Origin: Chamaecrista fasciculata
Lineage: Eukaryota; Streptophyta; Magnoliopsida; Fabales; Fabaceae
Assembly: GCA_003254925.1 (NCBI GenBank)
Contig: QANZ01043233.1
Span: forward strand, 50,605-114,604
Length of the DNA: 64,000 nucleotides
Direction of reading: 5' to 3'
The notes below the pieces were generated by a model. The model made no database searches. It had not been told where the DNA came from and worked only from the letters and a program-made list of their open reading frames with translations. A program made the translations under genes and the position numbers. This document shows, in pieces, positions 38,223 through 49,984 of this stretch (positions are counted from its first letter, which is position 1; the number at the start of each line of letters is the position of its first letter).

Positions 38223-41200
38223 CTAATCAGTCATCCAAGGATCACTCTCTGCTCTGACTTCAGAAGGCTCAACCACTTCTGCCTCAAATGATTGATTTGA
38301 GTCTGTATCGGCATCAATTGAAGCATCTGCCTCTGCTCCTGCCCCATCGGCATCGGCCTCGGCTTCTGATCTACCCCATCTTCCTCCCAGGGCCAGAGCC
38401 ATCATCTCGTAAATTTTACTTCCCAACTCAGCTGGGCTGTCAGGCTGCACCATTGAGAAATTGTGATGGGTAAAGTAAACTTCAGATGATTAAAGGGGAA
38501 GGAAAAGAAAGAGTTTTTGAGATTGTTGTTACCGTGAATCCACTAGAGATCAGGGCGGTGTCGTATAAGAGGTCGACCGCTCTCTTAGCATCATTGCTGT
38601 CGGGTGAATTCTTGCAGGCAGCCTGGAAAAAAGTGTAAAAATAGTCAAAACGACAGGCCAAAACCACAAACAAGTTTGGTTATAAACTAAAGAGAAAATC
38701 CACTTATTTAACCCTTAAATTTGTCCCAAAATTATTATTTAATCTCCAAATATTAGAAATATACTTTCTGATCCTTGTCTTTTCTAAACACTATTTAGTC
38801 TAGAAAAATAACATTTCAGAGTCTAAGTAGTTGATATTTGTTTAAAAACAATGAGAGACCAAAAAGTATATTTTGACATCCAAGGACAAAATAGTTGGTT
38901 TGGGACAAATTTAGGGACTAAACAAAAAGTTTTCTCTAAACTAAAAGGGTTGAACTAAATGGTCTTACATTCAAGTCTCTGATAATGGGATGATCTGGAT
39001 TAACCTCCAATATTCTCCTGCCCCTCATGAACTCCAAACTCGAAGTGTCTCCAAGAGTTTGTGCCTTCATTAATCTAAAAAAAGAGGAAATAAGACATAG
39101 TATAGGTTGTAAGATACAAACGTAAAACCCCATGGGATCGAGCAAGCCAATGACGAAATGACTCACCTCTCCATATTTGCAGACCATCCAAACTTGCCTG
39201 ATACAAGCACACAGGGAGACGAACTCAAGCGATTTGAGACTTGGACTTTGGCCACCTTGTCACCAAGCTGTTGTTTTATCCAATCACAAAGCAGGTTGTA
39301 TTCCTGCTTTGTTTCCCTCTCTTTGACCTCATCTTCATCACCTGATTTCGAAAATAGTAGTTGAGATCAAGTGCTCAAATCTCCATTACAAGGGGAGAAA
39401 TAATATTCGAGGTGGAAAATAGTACAAACCTAGATCTAGATCTTCCTTGCTGATATCAATAAATTTCTTTTCCTTGTATGTCTGTAAGTTCTGAATGGCG
39501 ACCTCATCAATAGGTTCAATCAAATAAAGAACCTATAAGAGAGACATAGACAAAGCACATAAATACAGAGGAGAAAACAGAAACGGAATAGACTTCTAAA
39601 CTAATATTTAATACTTTTTTAACTTGATCAATCAAGCATGAATATGAAAATTTATAGGATACAACCCCTTAGACCATCTTCGCAATGTACCTCAATATCT
39701 TTCTGAAGTAATCTCTCTAAGAATGGTGCACTCTTGGCACTTTTCAAGCTGTCGGTAGCAAGGTAATATATAGCCTTTTGGTTTTCACCCATGTTTTCGA
39801 CATAATCATCTAAGCTTTTCAGCTCCTCCTCACTTTTGGAAGTGTAAAACCTCAACAGCGGTGTTATGCGCTTGTGATTTCCAGTGTCTTCAATGCATCC
39901 TAACTTAAGGAATCTACCAAAGTTCTCCCAGAATTTCTTGTAGTCCTGAAATTACAACAGGTCATATTCTTAACCACAATGGTCCTAACTTAAGACTGAA
40001 AATTAAATAACTAAGTTTGATGCAACCGACCTCTTTATTTTCACTTTCAGAAATATCCTGAATCATATCAAATGCTTTCCTGACAAGTCTCTTTCTCATT
40101 ATTCTTACCTGAAATTACAATATAGATTGGATTAAAATTTCACGATTCACAGCCTTTATCCAAATTCAAATTATGGAAAAAGTTTCTTATGTTAGTAGAG
40201 AAATGAAGTTATCTTACAATTCTGCTTTCTTGAAGGATCTCTCGAGAAACATTAAGTGGAAGGTCATTTGAATCTACCACACCCTTCACAAAGCTCAAGT
40301 ACCTTGGAAACTGCATACCAATCAGAGATTGATGATTTACAGCAAAAGACCTCAGAAGGAGACAACGAGGAAGAAGCATTGAGGAGCACAGATATGACAT
40401 AAGTTAGATTGTACTAGAGGCATGAATGCCAATGACTTGTAATAACTTAACTTACATATCGCATAACAAAAATCAACAATACTTTAAGATAAACCATTGT
40501 TTCAGTTGTATGATAGCAAACTTAATGGGTACTGTCTATCCATTCAATGACTCATCTTCCAGTCACACCATATCGTAAATTCATAAATAAGCAGATATGT
40601 CACATTATTTATCTTATTTTAATGTAAACAAGTAATTAACACATAAAACTTCCTCCTCAGTCCTCAATTTGCATAGGTCCGATGTAAGTGTAGAAGCTTC
40701 TATCCGGATTTGGATCCTCTAAAGTGTGAATGTTAAATGTTGATGCACTTCAGAGAGATATAGGAAGAGGTAGAGAGAGAAAGTATGGGTCCCATACACT
40801 ATTATTTTATGGACCCACACTTTCTCTCTCTACCTCTTCTTATTTCTCTCTAAACTGCACTGAATGCACCAACTATGAAACGTTAGAGGATCCACTTCCC
40901 TTCTATCCTAGTACTAACAACTATTATTATTAGACTACAGAAGGTGGCCACTTCTACAAGGGAACTAAATATCAAGTATTCTAGTTTACTTTTGAAATGG
41001 AATTAAATCATTACAACTGCTTTGTCTTATCTTCAACAATGGTATACAGTCTGTATATCCACATACTGTTTGGCACAATATGTGCAGTATAAGACTTGGT
41101 TGCAAATATAGTAACAGTTTAGTGCTAACATCGGCATAAGAAAACTTGAGATTCTGTTCACAAACGATTAAGGAAGCATAACAGATGAAAGAAATTGAGC

Positions 41201-44200
41201 AGAGGAATAAATTTCACTATCATTTAGTAAACTTACCAGCTCACCATCAAAGTCATCCGATATGAATACACGCTTGACATACAAGCGTATATTCTTTGTT
41301 TTAGGATTTATTACTTCTTCATTGTTAAGAGGACCCATCCCTGGCACATATAGAATACTTCTGAACTCAACCTCACCCTGCAGAGGTAAAAAATCTTGTC
41401 AAATACCCATCTATAATATGTTCTTTCGCTGATAGCCACAGTCATCTTCCTACCTCAGTGGTAAAGTGTGTATACGCAAGTGGCTCTAAAAATTCATTGA
41501 AAGTTTTCTTGTAGAATTCATTGTAATCATCCTTTTGAAGATCCTTTGGATTTCGCATCTGCAACAAGTGTCAAAGGTCAACAAAAGATGCACTATAACC
41601 TATCAATTCCTAATGCGAATCATTAGCATCATAAGACATCAGAAAAAAAATACATCTCAAACTCACCCATAATGGCTTTGTTTCATTGGCTAATTCCCAG
41701 TCCCAATACTTCTCAGTTTTAGTCTTCTTTACCTTCTTTTTCTCACCCTGATAACAAGGGCAGTAAAAGATTTGGTAATACATGTCAGAAAAGCAAGAAC
41801 AACAACCACCATCCAGAAAAAAAAAACACAATAATTACCTCTGCTTTTGGTTCTTCACCTTCTTTAGGTTCTTCCTCTTCTTCCACCTGTTAATATTCAA
41901 ATTAATAAATTCAAACCAAGTTAACTCACTGTATGGTAAACAGTTGCCCTAACAGCTCTCTGAACCAGTCAACATCAACGTGGTGACAACCTTAACTGAA
42001 CTATGAAGGCATTGTCTCAAAGAGAAACACCAAAATGATAGGATATTAAATCATGTTCTTTATATCAAATTACGAAAAAATTATTTTGATTACTATGAAA
42101 TGGGGATAAAATCTCATTTCAAACAATTTGTTACCATGGATATCACTCCAGGTACCTCATTAAGTACATTCATATTATATCCAAGGACATGGAACTTATT
42201 GCTAAAATAGTACATGGTAAATTTCATTCAATTAAATAAAAATAAAAGAACTAAGTTTATGAGTTATGACACTTGTGTCTATCCAGATACACATAGCGAA
42301 AAGAAGAACAAGAAGTGGAAATATAAGAATACTCAAATAAAAGCAAGACAACAGGAATCTGTAACAAGAGAAAGAATCACACTTGCCTCCACAGTTCGTG
42401 ATTTTTCTTGCCATGTGTAGATAGGGAATGAAACAAACTGAGAGTAATTCTTCACCAAACTCTGAATCCTAGTTGGCTCTGAGAATTCATATTTGTCATC
42501 GTCCTGTTAAGAAAACAAGAATTTTATAGAGGTTAGACAACATGTTTTAAGTCTACAAGAAAACATGATCTTACTAGCTCATTAAACTGTGTTCATCACT
42601 TCATTAAGAGAATATTAAAAAGATGCAGAGAAGAGAAAGATTTCCTGCTAAAATTTGTGTCAAGCTACAATTCAAGAAATACAAGATTAAACACCAACAA
42701 ATAGAGATGCAAGATGTAAGTACTTCATTAACAAACTCACATATCATTTCCATAAAAGTAATTAAAGAAGTTCCACATACTCGAAGAAAGAGTGTAATCT
42801 GTGTACCACGACGCAGAACGTTTTCCGGATTAGTTTCCTCCCTTATCGTATAAGAACTACTGTCAGCCTCTGCTTCCCACACATATTGCTTATCAGATCT
42901 TGGGCTCTTGGTAGAAACAACAACCTGATTGTCATTAGCACGCGGGCATAGTTTAATTACAGACATGAATCTAAGATAGCTCAAATTAGAACCATAATTC
43001 AAGGCAAGATTGCACAATTGAGATAGTCACACAATACCCTCTCAGCAACAAGAAAAGCAGAGTAAAATCCAACACCAAATTGACCAATCAAATCATTATC
43101 AGCTCCCAAATCCTTGTTTTCCTGAAAGATAAAGGTATTAAAGCACAATAAGCTTTGAGCTCTGAAGCATCAAACTGATGAAAATATCAGAACAGTTAGG
43201 AAATTACCTTAAGTGCCTTCAAAAATTTTGAAGTACCACTCTGAGCTATAGTTCCAAGACAGTCAATAAGCTCTTCTTTGGTCATTCCAATACCAGTATC
43301 TCTGCAAAGTCAGGCAGCAACAAAATTCAAATAACACTATTTACATAACCCAAAAAGGCGGCACATTAAATTGAAGACAAACATACGTAATAGTAATAGT
43401 TCCATTGTCTGGATCTGGTTTTATGCGTATCTCTAACTCTCCAGCATCCCCAAGCAAAGAAGGTTCTGTGACACTTAAGAATCTCAACTTGTCCAAAGCA
43501 TCACTAGCATTGCTGAGTAAGAAAAACAGAACAAAATATGAACAAGTAGACATACAAGCATAAAACTAGAGCAGTAACTAACTACAAAAGCCCAAAAAAG
43601 AAACGTGTAACAAGAAGAGAGTGCCTAATAGGTAAAAATTATTCATGAAACATATAATGTCGAGTTTTCTACTACTAAATGGGAAGTTAATGCAATCAAA
43701 ATTCAAAAGCAACTAACTTTAGGCACGTTAGAAATGGCAGAAGCTCAATTCAAGCATAAATGGGCATGTACTCACCTCACAAGCTCTCGAAGGAAAATTT
43801 CCTTGTGACTGTACAGACTGTGAACTATCAGGTCCAGCAGGCGACTGACCTGCAAATGATTTCATTTCCCTCAGTGAGACTTAGAAAAAGATACCCCATC
43901 AGGTGAGTTGTCTTGAAAGTACACATTGCCCACTTCTGGGGAGCTTGGTAGGAAACAAAAGAGCAAAATATAAAGTAATACAACGTATTAATAGAAGTTC
44001 CAGTCCTCCAAGCACACCCTCAAAATATATTAGGCACTTTAACAGAGAAAAATTACATTTTAGACCTTGACAGATAGAGTAGCTTTCAATTCAGTCCTTC
44101 AAAGATAATTAATATAAATCAAGTCCCTTGGAGATTTCGATGTTATCCTTTTACCTAATTTTTTCCAATGTTCATGACTAAATCAACAAAATATTACTTT

Positions 44201-44784
44201 CATACTCAAATTTGTATGTTAAAAAAAGAACTTTTAATTGGTATTGATAAAATTTGGGCATAAGGGTGAAATCCAAAGGAATATCATCTTTTAAAGGACT
44301 AATTTGAGGGCAACAACATAACCATCTTTGAAGGATTGAATTGCAAGTTACAGTATCTATCCATGACTAAAATATAGTCTTTCTCTAGAATTTGCAACCC
44401 AGGTTCCAGAACCAGTATACAAATTAATCAATTCTTCAATATAAATATAAGTCCAAACATTTCATTCCACTCAAATTCACCATAGAGACTAAGAAAAAAA
44501 CCCACCTCGGCTTGGTACTCGAACTTCTCACCGGGGGCATCAGTGGCCTCCTCTTTCTCTGCAACAGCGGCATCGCACCGAACAGCCATCTTATTGTTTC
44601 TTTTCTGGAGCTTCCATTTCAATCCAGCACAAGAAAACCCATTTCTAGCAAGACCATTTTGGGGCACAAAAGCACTCGTAAGAGTGAAGGCCCTTTGGTT
44701 GTTGATTCTACGTATAGAAGGCGATGAAGAAGGGAGTGAGGCAAGAGAAGGAGTAGCCAAGCTTCTGCTTAGTACAGGAGCCAT
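38223..44784 (-). CDS. HSP90-5: Plastid HSP90 chaperone (HSP90C / HSP90.5)
   Basis: 19 exons (high to low): 44506-44784, 43776-43849, 43387-43512, 43208-43301, 43038-43121, 42781-42924, 42387-42503, 41839-41886, 41667-41747, 41454-41558, 41237-41377, 40218-40310, 40031-40108, 39691-39945, 39430-39532, 39167-39341, 38969-39074, 38533-38622, 38223-38444. Phases agree; product 804 aa (Arabidopsis HSP90.5 is 780). The Ser/Arg-rich N-terminus of about 70 residues is a plastid transit peptide. The GHKL ATPase has [19 protein letters not shown] and [14 protein letters not shown]. The middle domain contains [15 protein letters not shown] and the conserved [13 protein letters not shown]. It ends DPWMTD, not MEEVD, as in organelle HSP90s, after an unusual Ala/Asp/Glu-rich tail. 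By family knowledge it is an essential stromal ATP-dependent chaperone that helps import and thylakoid biogenesis. Intron 7 uses a GC donor. Confidence 0.96.
38692..38936. mobile_element. MITE with 9-bp TSD in the HSP90C intron between exons 17 and 18
   Basis: 245 bp, beginning GAGAAAATCCACTT and ending AAGTTTTCTC. The arms pair through CCCTTAAATTTGTCCCAAA / TTTGGGACAAATTTAGGGA. Perfect 9-bp direct repeats TAAACTAAA lie at 38683-38691 and 38937-38945. Nine-base duplications point to a Mutator-type transposase acting in trans. Confidence 0.8.
40711..40894. mobile_element. Palindromic MITE in the HSP90C intron between exons 11 and 12
   Basis: 184 bp, starting TGGATCCTCTA and ending TAGAGGATCCA. 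Almost the whole element is an inverted repeat, with a strong inner stem of GGTAGAGAGAGAAAGT against ACTTTCTCTCTCTACC. A flanking duplication is not clear. Confidence 0.7.
42385..42386 (-). other. Non-canonical GC splice donor of HSP90C intron 7
   Basis: Exon 7 ends ...ACTGTGGAG and the intron starts GCAAGT, so the junction reads GAG|GCAAGT. Keeping this site joins Thr-Val-Glu in frame to the acidic exon 8 ([10 protein letters not shown]), as in homologous HSP90C proteins. No GT donor nearby would keep the frame and the conserved sequence. AG|GCAAGT is the optimal context for the known minor GC-AG intron class handled by the major spliceosome. Confidence 0.85.
44045..44386. mobile_element. 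MITE-like inverted repeat in HSP90C intron 1
   Basis: The left arm (from 44045, GAGAAAAATTACATTTTAGAC) pairs with the right arm ending CTTTCTCT at 44386 over about 65 bp, including CAATTCAGTCCTTCAAAGAT against ATCTTTGAAGGATTGAATTG. About 342 bp. The terminal bases resemble the 38692-38936 MITE (GAGAAA...), perhaps the same broad family. No target duplication was secured. Confidence 0.6.
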
Positions 44785-44966
44785 TCAGCCCTTGATGATC
44801 GATGACGATGACGATGATGATGATAATTGATAGAGGTTAGAGAGGATATCTAATTATCTATTATCTCGTCTCCTCCCAAAAAAAAATAGAAGTGAAGTGT
44901 GAAGAAGCGTGAAAAGTTGAAAAACCCTCGAAGAAGGGTTTAAGGTTTAAGGAGAGGGAAGGATGA

Positions 44967-44976
44967 TTCTAGAATA
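44967..44976. promoter_or_regulatory. Possible heat-shock element upstream of HSP90C
   Basis: TTCTAGAA, a perfect two-unit nTTCnnGAAn core, lies about 185 bp upstream of the HSP90C start codon, with additional GAA triplets spaced irregularly nearby. Plant heat-shock factors bind arrays of such units, and a functional site usually needs three. An 8-bp palindrome can occur by chance in AT-rich DNA. Confidence 0.3.
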
Positions 44977-44986
44977 TAGCAATGAA

Positions 44987-45491
44987 GGAATGAATGAAGA
45001 CGTTGAGCGAGAGAGAGAGAGGCTGTTTTGTGTTTGGCATTACCTGAGGAGAATTTGTGAGGCTTGGATTCTGCCAATTCACCAATCAACAATATCCCTT
45101 TTCTTTTTCTTTTATTTTTTTATTTTATTTATGGGCAACAATATCCCTTTCCCTTTCTGTCAATTTCGTCAAAATATACTTTTAGTCTCATATATTTTGT
45201 GCAGTTTCAGCTTGGTCTCATATTTTTTCTTATTGTATTTTTTGTCTCATCTTCTGCTCATATCTCAATTTAGTCTTGTGTCTTTTTCTGTTACACGTTT
45301 GGTTCCATATATTTTGGTTAAGTTACAGAACTGATCTCATATCTTTGCAAAAAATTCTACATTGTGAGATTATCAGTGGAACTTTTTGCTAAGATTTGAG
45401 ACCAAATCTACAACAAAAAATATATAGAACCAAATCTACATCTGACAAAAAAATATAAAACCAAAAGTACAATTTGATCTTTTTAATTATA
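44987..45491. other. HSP90C promoter side and AT-rich spacer
   Basis: No gene. 45160-45480 contains loosely repeated words such as TTTGGTCTCATAT / TATATGGAACCAAA with TTTTGT that face each other (about 45180-45310 against 45350-45480), suggesting a decayed inverted-repeat element directly next to the MULE-like element. Confidence 0.4.
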
Positions 45492-46660
45492 GGCCAAAGT
45501 CCTATTTTGGTCCCCCAGTTATGCTCAGTGTTCCAAATTGGTCCTCCAGTTATTTTTTGTTCCATGTTGGTCCCCCAGTTATTCAAAATTTAACAAAGTT
45601 GGTCCCTCTAATAGTTTCCATCCATTTTTCCGTTAAAAAAAGACAAAATTGATTTTGAAATCCTAAAATTTTAAATTTTTTGCATCAAGGACCTTTTTCT
45701 TTATAATAGAACCAAAATGTAAGAAAGAAGAAATACTTGGGGGTTTTAATTTATTTTACACAAAAAACACAACCTCCCCTCTCTCTCTTTCTCTCTCTTT
45801 CTACCACGACGAATGCTTCTTCTTCTTCTCTCTACAACAAAACCCTCCGAAAACCCACTCTCTTTCACGCCGCCTCCGACATCGTAGAATTAGAGAAATC
45901 AACGCAGAAACCCAATTTCAACTTCAGCCTCAAGTGAGGCCCGCCGATTTTCTGCTTCCTCCTCTGCTATATACTTAGCAAAGCGTTCCTTCAGCTTGGG
46001 TTAACTTTTTTACGCGTTGTTTTTCTTTATTTTGTGAGGCTACGATGTCAGCCAAAAGGTTGAGATTCGAATTATTATTATAACTCAAATTCATCGATTC
46101 AGATACTATTTCATTGACTCCCTTTATTTGGTTAGGGCATCGGCGTCTGATGTCCTTTGCGGCGGCGGCGACGCACTCCTCACAGACGGCGGCGGCGATG
46201 TCGTCGGGCATTGGAAGAGTCCGTTGACGCCGTCGATGGTGGTTTTGTAGAAGCCACTGGTGACGGAGGCGTTGGAGGTAAGGGAAGATAGAAGCAGATC
46301 TAAATTTGATTCGAATGTGCTGTTTGGTTGGAAAACGGTGTCGTTTGTACATCAATGAGAGAGAGAGAGAGAGATTGTGTTTTTTGTGTAAAATAAACTA
46401 AAACCCCTAGGTATTTTTTCTTTCTTACATTTTGGTTCTTATTATAGAGAAAAAGGTCCTTGATGGAAAAAAATTAAACTTTTAGGAGTTAAAAATCAAT
46501 TTTGTCTTTTTTTTTTTAACGAAAAAATGGATGGAAACTGTTAGAGGGACTAACTTTGTCAAATTTTGCATAACTGGGGGACCAATATGGAACGAAAAAT
46601 AACTGGGGGACCAATTTGAAACACTGAGCATAACTGGGGGACCAAAATAGGACTTTGGCC
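45492..46660. mobile_element. MULE-like element with long TIRs and GC-richer core (1169 bp)
   Basis: Starts GGCCAAAGTCCTATTTTGG and ends with its reverse complement CCAAAATAGGACTTTGGCC. The arms pair over about 310 bp (45492-45800 with 46350-46660). Perfect 9-bp direct repeats TTAATTATA flank it (45483-45491 and 46661-46669). The core (about 45800-46350) is markedly less AT-rich, with GGCGGCGGCG near 46160-46195, and has open frames on both strands (66 codons plus at 45737-45937; 126 codons minus at 45975-46355). No transposase. The core could be captured gene sequence, that is, a Pack-MULE, but no donor protein is recognised. Confidence 0.82.
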
Positions 46661-46842
46661 TTAATTATATTTCATTGGCAAATGATAAATCTACAATACT
46701 ATTATTGTATTTATTTTAATTTAGATTGTGTGACTATATTTCAATTTTTTATATATACTATTATAATTATAATTTTTTGTGTAAAAAAAATTATATTCAC
46801 TAATTAAATATGAATTAAAGTATAGGTGAAAATAATTTTTAA

Positions 46843-46871
46843 CTAGGTTTTGACCCGTGCAATGCACGGGT
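46843..46871 (-). mobile_element. Helitron 3' terminus (hairpin plus CTAG)
   Basis: Read on the minus strand, the sequence ends with a hairpin (ACCCGTGC, 3-nt loop, GCACGGGT, plus coordinates 46853-46871), then TCAAAAC and CTAG followed by T. A short GC-rich hairpin about 6-10 nt from a terminal CTRR, inserted between A and T, is the Helitron 3' end signature. It lies on the same strand as the helicase remnants beyond 47638, so it is probably the end of that element. Confidence 0.8.
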
Positions 46872-47215
46872 GGTTGTGATACAGAAATATGTTACAGGGT
46901 ACCTGTTTGGTCAACAACATTATATACTATGAAGACTTCAATCTAAAGACAAACATAATGTGATGTGGCGAGGTCATCAATGTTAAATGGATCCACGCAA
47001 TGGTTTCGTGCAGGATTATAATGTTCAGCGAATATATTATTGTAAAATAATATAAACAAAACATGCTATAGTGCTTGTCCAACATATCATTATCAAATCG
47101 ATATCATTATGTAAAATATAAAAAACATCATGCTATCTTATCCATATTAATAAGTCATTTAATATTTTGGAATACTTCTCTATAAATAACGTTATCAGTT
47201 TTCCTGCTTTCTTCG

Positions 47216-47243
47216 TCCTTTTGACCCGTATAATGCACGGGCA
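47216..47243 (-). mobile_element. Second, decayed Helitron 3' terminus
   Basis: TTTTGACCCGTATAATGCACGGGCAGTTGT repeats the terminal hairpin region of 46843 with one disturbed stem base; the CTAG itself is lost (CCTTTTGACC). The sequence 3' of it on the plus strand (GTATTACAAAAGTATGTTACAGGG) also matches the stretch after the first terminus. The DNA before it (AATATTTTGGAATACTTCTC) matches DNA before the helicase block at 47555, showing repeated copies. Confidence 0.65.
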
Positions 47244-47637
47244 GTTGTATTACAAAAGTATGTTACAGGGGATCTGTTTGTTTCAGCCAATTTAATAAAA
47301 AGAACACTTTAAATTGAAAATTAAAATGTTCCAAGCTGTAGATCGTGCATGCCATCAAATCATATCTGTTGTATGTTCCAAGTAATTTTTATTATACCTT
47401 TCTCACGTGGAGCACATCTATAATTGAAAATGAATAAAAAAGAAGTAAGTTATAGTGTTTGCTATGAAGTTGTTAAGACGATTGCTAATAAAACAATATC
47501 ATTTGTTAAACTATTAAAACATCCGGCTAGCGTATTCATAAGAATAACTCATCTAACATTTTGGAATACCTCTCTGTATACAATGTTCTCAGTTTATCCG
47601 CTATCTTCATCCTTCGATAAATTTGCAATTAGTATTT

Positions 47638-49525
47638 TCATGCCTTCTCTAGAAAGTACAACATATAGTTGACCACTGGTTTTGAAAGATATAATCCAAC
47701 GATTGGCAATGCTTGTCCTTGACTCTTGTTGATTGTCATTGCAAATGATAATGTCAACGGGAATTGACGATGTTGAAATTTTAGCAGAATCTTCAAATTA
47801 GACGGAGTAATTAGCATCCTTGCGATCAAAATTTTCTGTCCCGCCAACCTACCAGCTAACAGGATATGAAACTCTAGATAATGTAACATATAATTGACCA
47901 TGAGTGAATATTGGTAGTAGTAGATACAAACCAACCATTGATAATGATTGGCCTTGGCTTTTGTTGATGGTCATTACAAAGGACAAAGTCAAAGGAAATT
48001 GACAATGTAGAAATTTGAAATGAATCTTATAATTGGAAAGGATTAATCAAGATTCGTGCAGTTAGAATTTTCTGTTTTGCAAATCTTCCAGCTAATGGGA
48101 TAGCTTTAATAAAATGTTTATCAAGTCTGGAAACAATCAATCTAATTCCATTGTAGAGGCCCAATGATTTGTCAATGTTTCTAAGTAGCATGACAGGTGA
48201 TCCAACTTTAAGTCTAATTCTATGATAAGGTAATCTAGACCCTCTAATGGAATTAAATATTCAACGATGTATAATTCAGCAAACATTTCAAAATTGTCCT
48301 CGTGTTCCCATATACTATCAGAGCTCAAATATATCTTATCTTCACCTAGAACTTGTCCAATCAACATTCATTTACTTTGTGGACATCATCAAGCGTGGGA
48401 GCAATGATAGCTCTATCTCTTAAATATTTATCACCTTAATATTTTTATGGAAGATCACTATATATACATATATATATATAATGCCAGCAATAGATTGAAT
48501 AGAGTTATTGGAATTGTGAACCAACATAAATAAATTACATATCACAAAATATTGCATATAAAAAAAATTCTCTTATAGTATGTGAACCAACATAAGTATA
48601 CCATATGCAACTGTCTTTATAGTATGTGATAAATAACAATAATATTGCATGAAAATTTCTCATTAGACTGATAATAGTAATTACATTAAAATGGTTCCTA
48701 ATGTTAAAATCATTTATTTTATTAAGTGTTTCATAATAGTTAAAGTAGCATAGCACAAAAAAATTGATTTATGTACATCATTTTACATTTTGGAAAATTT
48801 TCCTATATACAACATTTTTAGTTTTTCCTATTGATTCGTCTTTGGATGAATGTGCTAATAAAATCTTAATACACGTGTCAGGAACAAACTCTAGATAATG
48901 CAACAGATAATTGACTATGAGTAAACATTGGACGTGTGAGATAAAGACCAATTATTGATAATGACTGGACTTGGCTTTTGTTGATGGTCCATTGCAAAGG
49001 ACAAAGTCAATGGAAATTGACGATGTTGAAATTTGAAGGGAATCTTATTATTGGAAGATGTAATCACCATTCGTGCAATTAACATTTTCTAACCTACAAA
49101 ATCTTACAGCTAAGATAATATCTCCAATGACACGTTCATCAAGGCTGGAAACAATCAATCTAGTTACATTACAGAGACTTAATGATTTGTCAATGTTCCT
49201 AAGTAGCATGACAGGTGTTCCAACTTTGGTCTAATAATGTGATTAGATCTTGGAATTTAAGATTTCAGGGGTGTATAGTTCAGTCAACATCTTAGCATTT
49301 TCATCGTGTTTGCATATGCTATTAGAGTTTAGATATATCTTCTCGTCACCTGGAAGTTGTCTAATAAAAAATTCATTAACTCTGTGAACATCATCAAGTG
49401 TGGGTGTAATAATAGCTCAATCTTTAAAATATTTATCATTTTGATATTTTTCTAAGAGATCACCATATATAGCTTTAGTAATTGAGTGAATAGGATCATT
49501 GAAATTGGGTACCAATATATCATTA
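47638..49525 (-). pseudogene. Helitron PIF1-type helicase C-terminal remnants, three partial copies
   Basis: The minus strand encodes LTLSFAMTINKSQGQALP followed by VGLYLSKPV (near 47660-47770), the signature C-terminus of Helitron PIF1-like helicases. A second copy near 47940-48530 gives TINKSQGQ and a degraded version of the LSSDS and LKLD...MLLRN-type region (48137-48367). A third, 48840-49520, encodes an AIITPTLDDVHRVN-like stretch, EKIYLNSNS and PNFNDPIHSITKAIYGDLL. All carry frameshifts or stops. The third copy continues beyond the LTR element at 62705-62800. Helicase of this type unwinds DNA during rolling-circle transposition; none of these could be functional. Confidence 0.8.
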
Positions 49526-49984
49526 TGTTGGAAAATAGTTAGTAATTAAAGTCCCATATTGGATAAGTTGAAGGATTGAGCAGAGGGCTCATATGTGAAG
49601 GGTCATAACTCTTCATATGTGGATGGTTGTAATTGTTTATTGAAAAGTCATGAATGTTGAATCATGACAAGTTATAACCAACCATTAAGATTGAACATGA
49701 AAAGATATGATTGTAGGAATCTGAAAGGTTGTACATCTTCAGGTTTTCCTCTATAAATAGCATCTCTTCTCTCAAACAGAAGATCAATCAAGGGATCTCA
49801 TCTTCAACTTTTCTTTCACAAAATTGTGTTCATAAGATATTATAGTTTTGCTGACTATAATATCAGGCTTTGTAAAATCCTGGAGGAAATCTGTCATACA
49901 AACTCAGCAGCAATTGAATAGTGGGGGCTTAATTTCCTTAAGGACAGTGATCACACTATCAAAGCCTATACTATATTTCTAACA
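49526..49984 (+). repeat. 5' LTR of the outer element
   Basis: 459 bp; differs from the right LTR at four positions by eye, all transitions. It has TCTATAAATAGCATC, a good TATA box, near 49750. TG...CA ends are intact. Confidence 0.9.

Noticed and set aside
45975-46355. 126-codon minus-strand frame as a gene
   Set aside because: It lies inside the MULE-like core with no recognisable domain or splice structure; reported only as possible captured sequence.
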